A stretch of DNA of 64,000 nt from Kiritimatiellia bacterium (lineage in GTDB: Bacteria > Verrucomicrobiota > Kiritimatiellia > WLWN01): NCBI GenBank assembly GCA_012103575.1, contig WLWN01000001.1, positions 2,360,538-2,424,537 of the forward strand, read 5' to 3'. The stretch's first letter is position 1. Each line of letters opens with the position of its first letter. The notes below the pieces were generated by a model. It did not search any database. It worked only from the letters and a program-made list of their open reading frames with translations, and had not been told where the DNA came from. Below, one piece after another: positions 61,915-64,000 of this stretch. The position numbers were made by a program, and so were the translations under genes.

Positions 61915-63021
61915 ATGGCGAAGGTTGTACTAGAAAATGTTTACAAGTTTTATCCCGGCCACATTCCGGCTGTTCAGGATGCAAGTTTAGAGATTCAGGA
62001 CCAAGAATTTGTTGTTTTGGTTGGACCTTCTGGGTGCGGGAAATCCACGACTTTACGCATGATCGCTGGACTTGAAGAAATCTCAAAAGGGAACATATAT
62101 ATTGACGGGAAAAAGATCAACGAGGTTCCCCCTAAAGACCGTGATCTTGCTATGGTTTTTCAAAACTATGCGTTATACCCCCACATGACCGTTTACAAAA
62201 ATATGGCTTTTGGCCTCAAACTTCGTCGCTATCCAAAAGATGAAATCGAAAAACGGGTCCATCACGCTGCAGAGATGCTCGACATTAAAGATCTCATTCA
62301 TCGCAGACCCAAAGCCTTATCTGGGGGACAGCGTCAGCGGGTTGCGGTTGGACGCGCTATTGTCCGAAAACCTAAGGCGTTTCTCTTTGACGAACCGCTA
62401 TCGAATCTGGACGCGAAAATGCGTGTTCAAATGAGAACCGAGATTAGCAAATTACATGGTCGATTATCTTCTACCATGATCTATGTGACCCATGACCAGG
62501 TCGAAGCCATGACCATGGGGGATCGTATTGTCGTGATGAAAGATGGAATCATCCAGCAGGTCGCCACCCCTATGAATTTGTACAATCAACCGGCTAATCA
62601 ATTTGTGGCTAGCTTTATTGGAAGTCCTCCCATGAATCTGTTCCAAGGTTGCATTGTCGAAAAAAAGAACGGATTGGTCTTTGATGAGGGACATTTTTCA
62701 ATATGTATTGAGGATATACACCGCTCTATATTGACGTCATATACGGGGAAAGAAATCGTGTTTGGGATCCGACCAGAAGACCTGTATGACGCCAGTGGTG
62801 TGTCGAATGCAAACCTCGACAATCAAATTAAAGCACGTGTAGAAGTGGTCGAACCCATGGGCGCTGAAGTCTTTCTTTATTTAAACACAGGGACCCATTC
62901 TTTTGTTGCCCGTATGGATGCTCATGAAAAGGAATGCAGGGGACAAGAGTTGACATTAAGTTTAAACATAAAAAAATCCCATTTTTTTGATAAAGAAACA
63001 GGGGCCTGTATTGGTTTGTGA
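61915..63021 (+). CDS. ABC transporter ATP-binding protein, MalK/UgpC/MsmK type
   Basis: A 368-residue cytoplasmic ATPase for a carbohydrate or glycerol-phosphate importer. The Walker A is GPSGCGKSTTLRMIAG, the Q loop is VFQNYALYPHMTV, the signature is LSGGQRQRVAVGRAIV, the Walker B is FLFDEPLSNLD, and the H loop is YVTHDQVEA. A C-terminal TOBE/MalK-like regulatory domain starts near residue 240 (VFGIRPEDLYD). No permease or binding protein is nearby, which is common for the shared MsmK-type ATPase. The gene is intact. Confidence 0.92.
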   Translation: MAKVVLENVYKFYPGHIPAVQDASLEIQDQEFVVLVGPSGCGKSTTLRMIAGLEEISKGNIYIDGKKINEVPPKDRDLAMVFQNYALYPHMTVYKNMAFGLKLRRYPKDEIEKRVHHAAEMLDIKDLIHRRPKALSGGQRQRVAVGRAIVRKPKAFLFDEPLSNLDAKMRVQMRTEISKLHGRLSSTMIYVTHDQVEAMTMGDRIVVMKDGIIQQVATPMNLYNQPANQFVASFIGSPPMNLFQGCIVEKKNGLVFDEGHFSICIEDIHRSILTSYTGKEIVFGIRPEDLYDASGVSNANLDNQIKARVEVVEPMGAEVFLYLNTGTHSFVARMDAHEKECRGQELTLSLNIKKSHFFDKETGACIGL

Positions 63022-63198
63022 TATGAGAACTCTCTTTGTATGCCCTTTAGGCACGCCGACGGTGGACTTTTTTCAGGCCTAGCAAGCTTTCTTCCTGAGT
63101 TCAACAACCCTCTGAGCCAGGCTTGTAAGTCGTTGATTTACAAAGATGAGACTGCTAGATTGTTGCTGGTTTGGGTGTCCCATGCCGAAAATGTCTTC

Positions 63199-63387
63199 AT
63201 GTTCGTCTGCAAGAAGCAAAATAAATCCGGCTCGGTCAGCGTACAGATCATCGACAAGTCCAACGGCTATCGAGTGGTTAAGACGATGGGGTCAGCACAG
63301 AATGGCACTAACTTAAGCATGATTTCCTTTTGTTTAACCAATGGCGATTTCTGTGAGCAGGCACAATCATTTCGTGCCTTGGTTTAG
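63199..63387 (+). pseudogene. IS1634-family transposase, N-terminal fragment
   Basis: The ATG at 63199 opens MFVCKKQNKSGSVSVQIIDK and NGYRVVKTMGSAQN, the typical start of IS1634 (IS4-group) transposases. After about 55 codons the frame ends at the edge of an IS4-type element. The left end of this IS is not clear; a TTGTAA/TTACAA hairpin lies at about 63125-63143 upstream. Confidence 0.65.
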
Positions 63388-63389
63388 TC

Positions 63390-64000
63390 AGCAAATGATA
63401 GTTTTTTCGTCGTCTCTTTACAGCTCGAGGTTCACTTCTGCCAGGGCGTTGCCGCAAGGGTCTTTGGGTCATTGCTTTCATAGAGCATAAAAATCAAACC
63501 GAAACGTTCCTTCCGACTCATTCTCGCTTGATTTAGATTCGGCTCCCAACTGCGCAAGGCTTGAAGCGAAGTTTTGAAGCTAATTTACCGAACGGGCAAA
63601 CCAGCCTCTTCAGCCGCCTCATACATGATCCGGCGCATGCAGTTGTAGGCAATAAAATACATCACCATCTCTTTTCGGGTCATTTCCGGGCTCTTGCATC
63701 GTAAGATATCCATACCCAGCGTTGTTTTTATATCACGGAAAAAGAGTTCAACATCCCAACGCCGAAAATACACATCGGCTAAATCTTTGGCAGGGTACTT
63801 TTCTGCATCTAATAATGTGGTGACCAGATAGATCACTTTAGATCGAAAGCCGGGCTGATTGATCGTTATTTTAACTTGGCGTAGCAGCAAGCTAGGGGGA
63901 AGGGCTTGAAGATTTTCAGCACTCAGACCGCTTACTTTTAACGGTCGAACCCATCGAATAAGAAGATCACCCTTTCCTAAATTCTTTACCGCATTAACGG
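63390..64000 (-). pseudogene. IS4-family transposase, runs off the window, broken 3' end
   Basis: It enters from the right edge with LGKGDLLIRWVRPLK. The core has VIYLVTTLLDAEKYPAKDLA and YFRRWDVELFFRDIKTTLGM, the Y-2-R-3-E-6-K signature of IS4. A TAA at 63585 ends that frame after GLPVR. The same frame then continues ISFKTSLQALRSW and MSRKERFGLIFML, and another frame carries EPRAVKRRRKNYHLLTK, the normal IS4 C-terminus, at about 63400-63450. So the copy has one nonsense and one frameshift mutation. Confidence 0.75.

Overview
The window is a stretch of bacterial chromosome of moderate GC content. It comes from a Gram-negative-type organism: it carries outer-membrane DUF481 and YdjY-like remnants, an LCAT-like lipoprotein, a lipid A acyltransferase relic and a periplasmic HtrA/DegP protease. 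The housekeeping genes are typical bacterial ones. CRTAC1/FG-GAP proteins, YdjY, DUF481, a type I PKS end and the AtpZ/AtpI pair would fit a PVC-like or other candidate-phylum lineage, but the sequence alone does not fix the phylum.

Layout. 1-3.65 kb: decayed YdjY and DUF481 genes and an IS256 remnant holding an IS630. 3.8-8.9 kb (minus): an intact run truB-ribF-hisF-hisI-trpE-trpG with tight or overlapping junctions, cut off upstream by a decayed IS66 that ends 2 bp from the truB start. 10.2-15.95 kb (minus): a methyltransferase gene with a duplicated 5' end split by IS1380, an IS30, and broken FGGY kinase and LCAT-like genes. 16.0-31.2 kb (plus): the F-type ATP synthase operon (atpZ-atpI-atpB, then atpE-F-H-A-G-D-C). 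It is split between atpB and atpE by about 8 kb of opposite-strand surface-protein pseudogenes with an IS1380 and a MITE. 31.2-34.2 kb: two small membrane proteins, trhO, crcB, a VTT-domain gene and a CAU tRNA. 34.5-36.2 kb: a chimera of NDH-2, GT2 and acyltransferase remnants with a MITE. 36.2-39.9 kb (minus): alaS and recA. 40-46.8 kb: a patatin gene, an ABC1/UbiB kinase gene split by IS630, a MITE, a CRTAC1 fragment and a truncated PKS end. 46.8-57.9 kb: IS30 copies around DUF401, degP, a DsbD-like gene, der, pgsA and gltX. 57.9-61.6 kb (minus): an epmA-like relic behind three GT4 glycosyltransferases. 61.9-63.0 kb (plus): a MalK/UgpC-type ATPase. The right edge holds nested IS1634 and IS4 pieces.

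Main theme. Core metabolism and information genes are intact, while almost every accessory or surface gene is frameshifted, stopped, truncated or interrupted. Seven IS families are present, nearly all in damaged form, as in a genome undergoing reduction after an IS expansion. Some single-base shifts at homopolymers could be sequencing errors, but nonsense codons, IS insertions and chimeric junctions cannot be explained that way.

The most novel element is a 163-164 bp hairpin MITE (three full copies and one partial). Its ends match the local IS1380 ends, two full copies have 5-bp target duplications, and its centre looks like a bidirectional transcription terminator.
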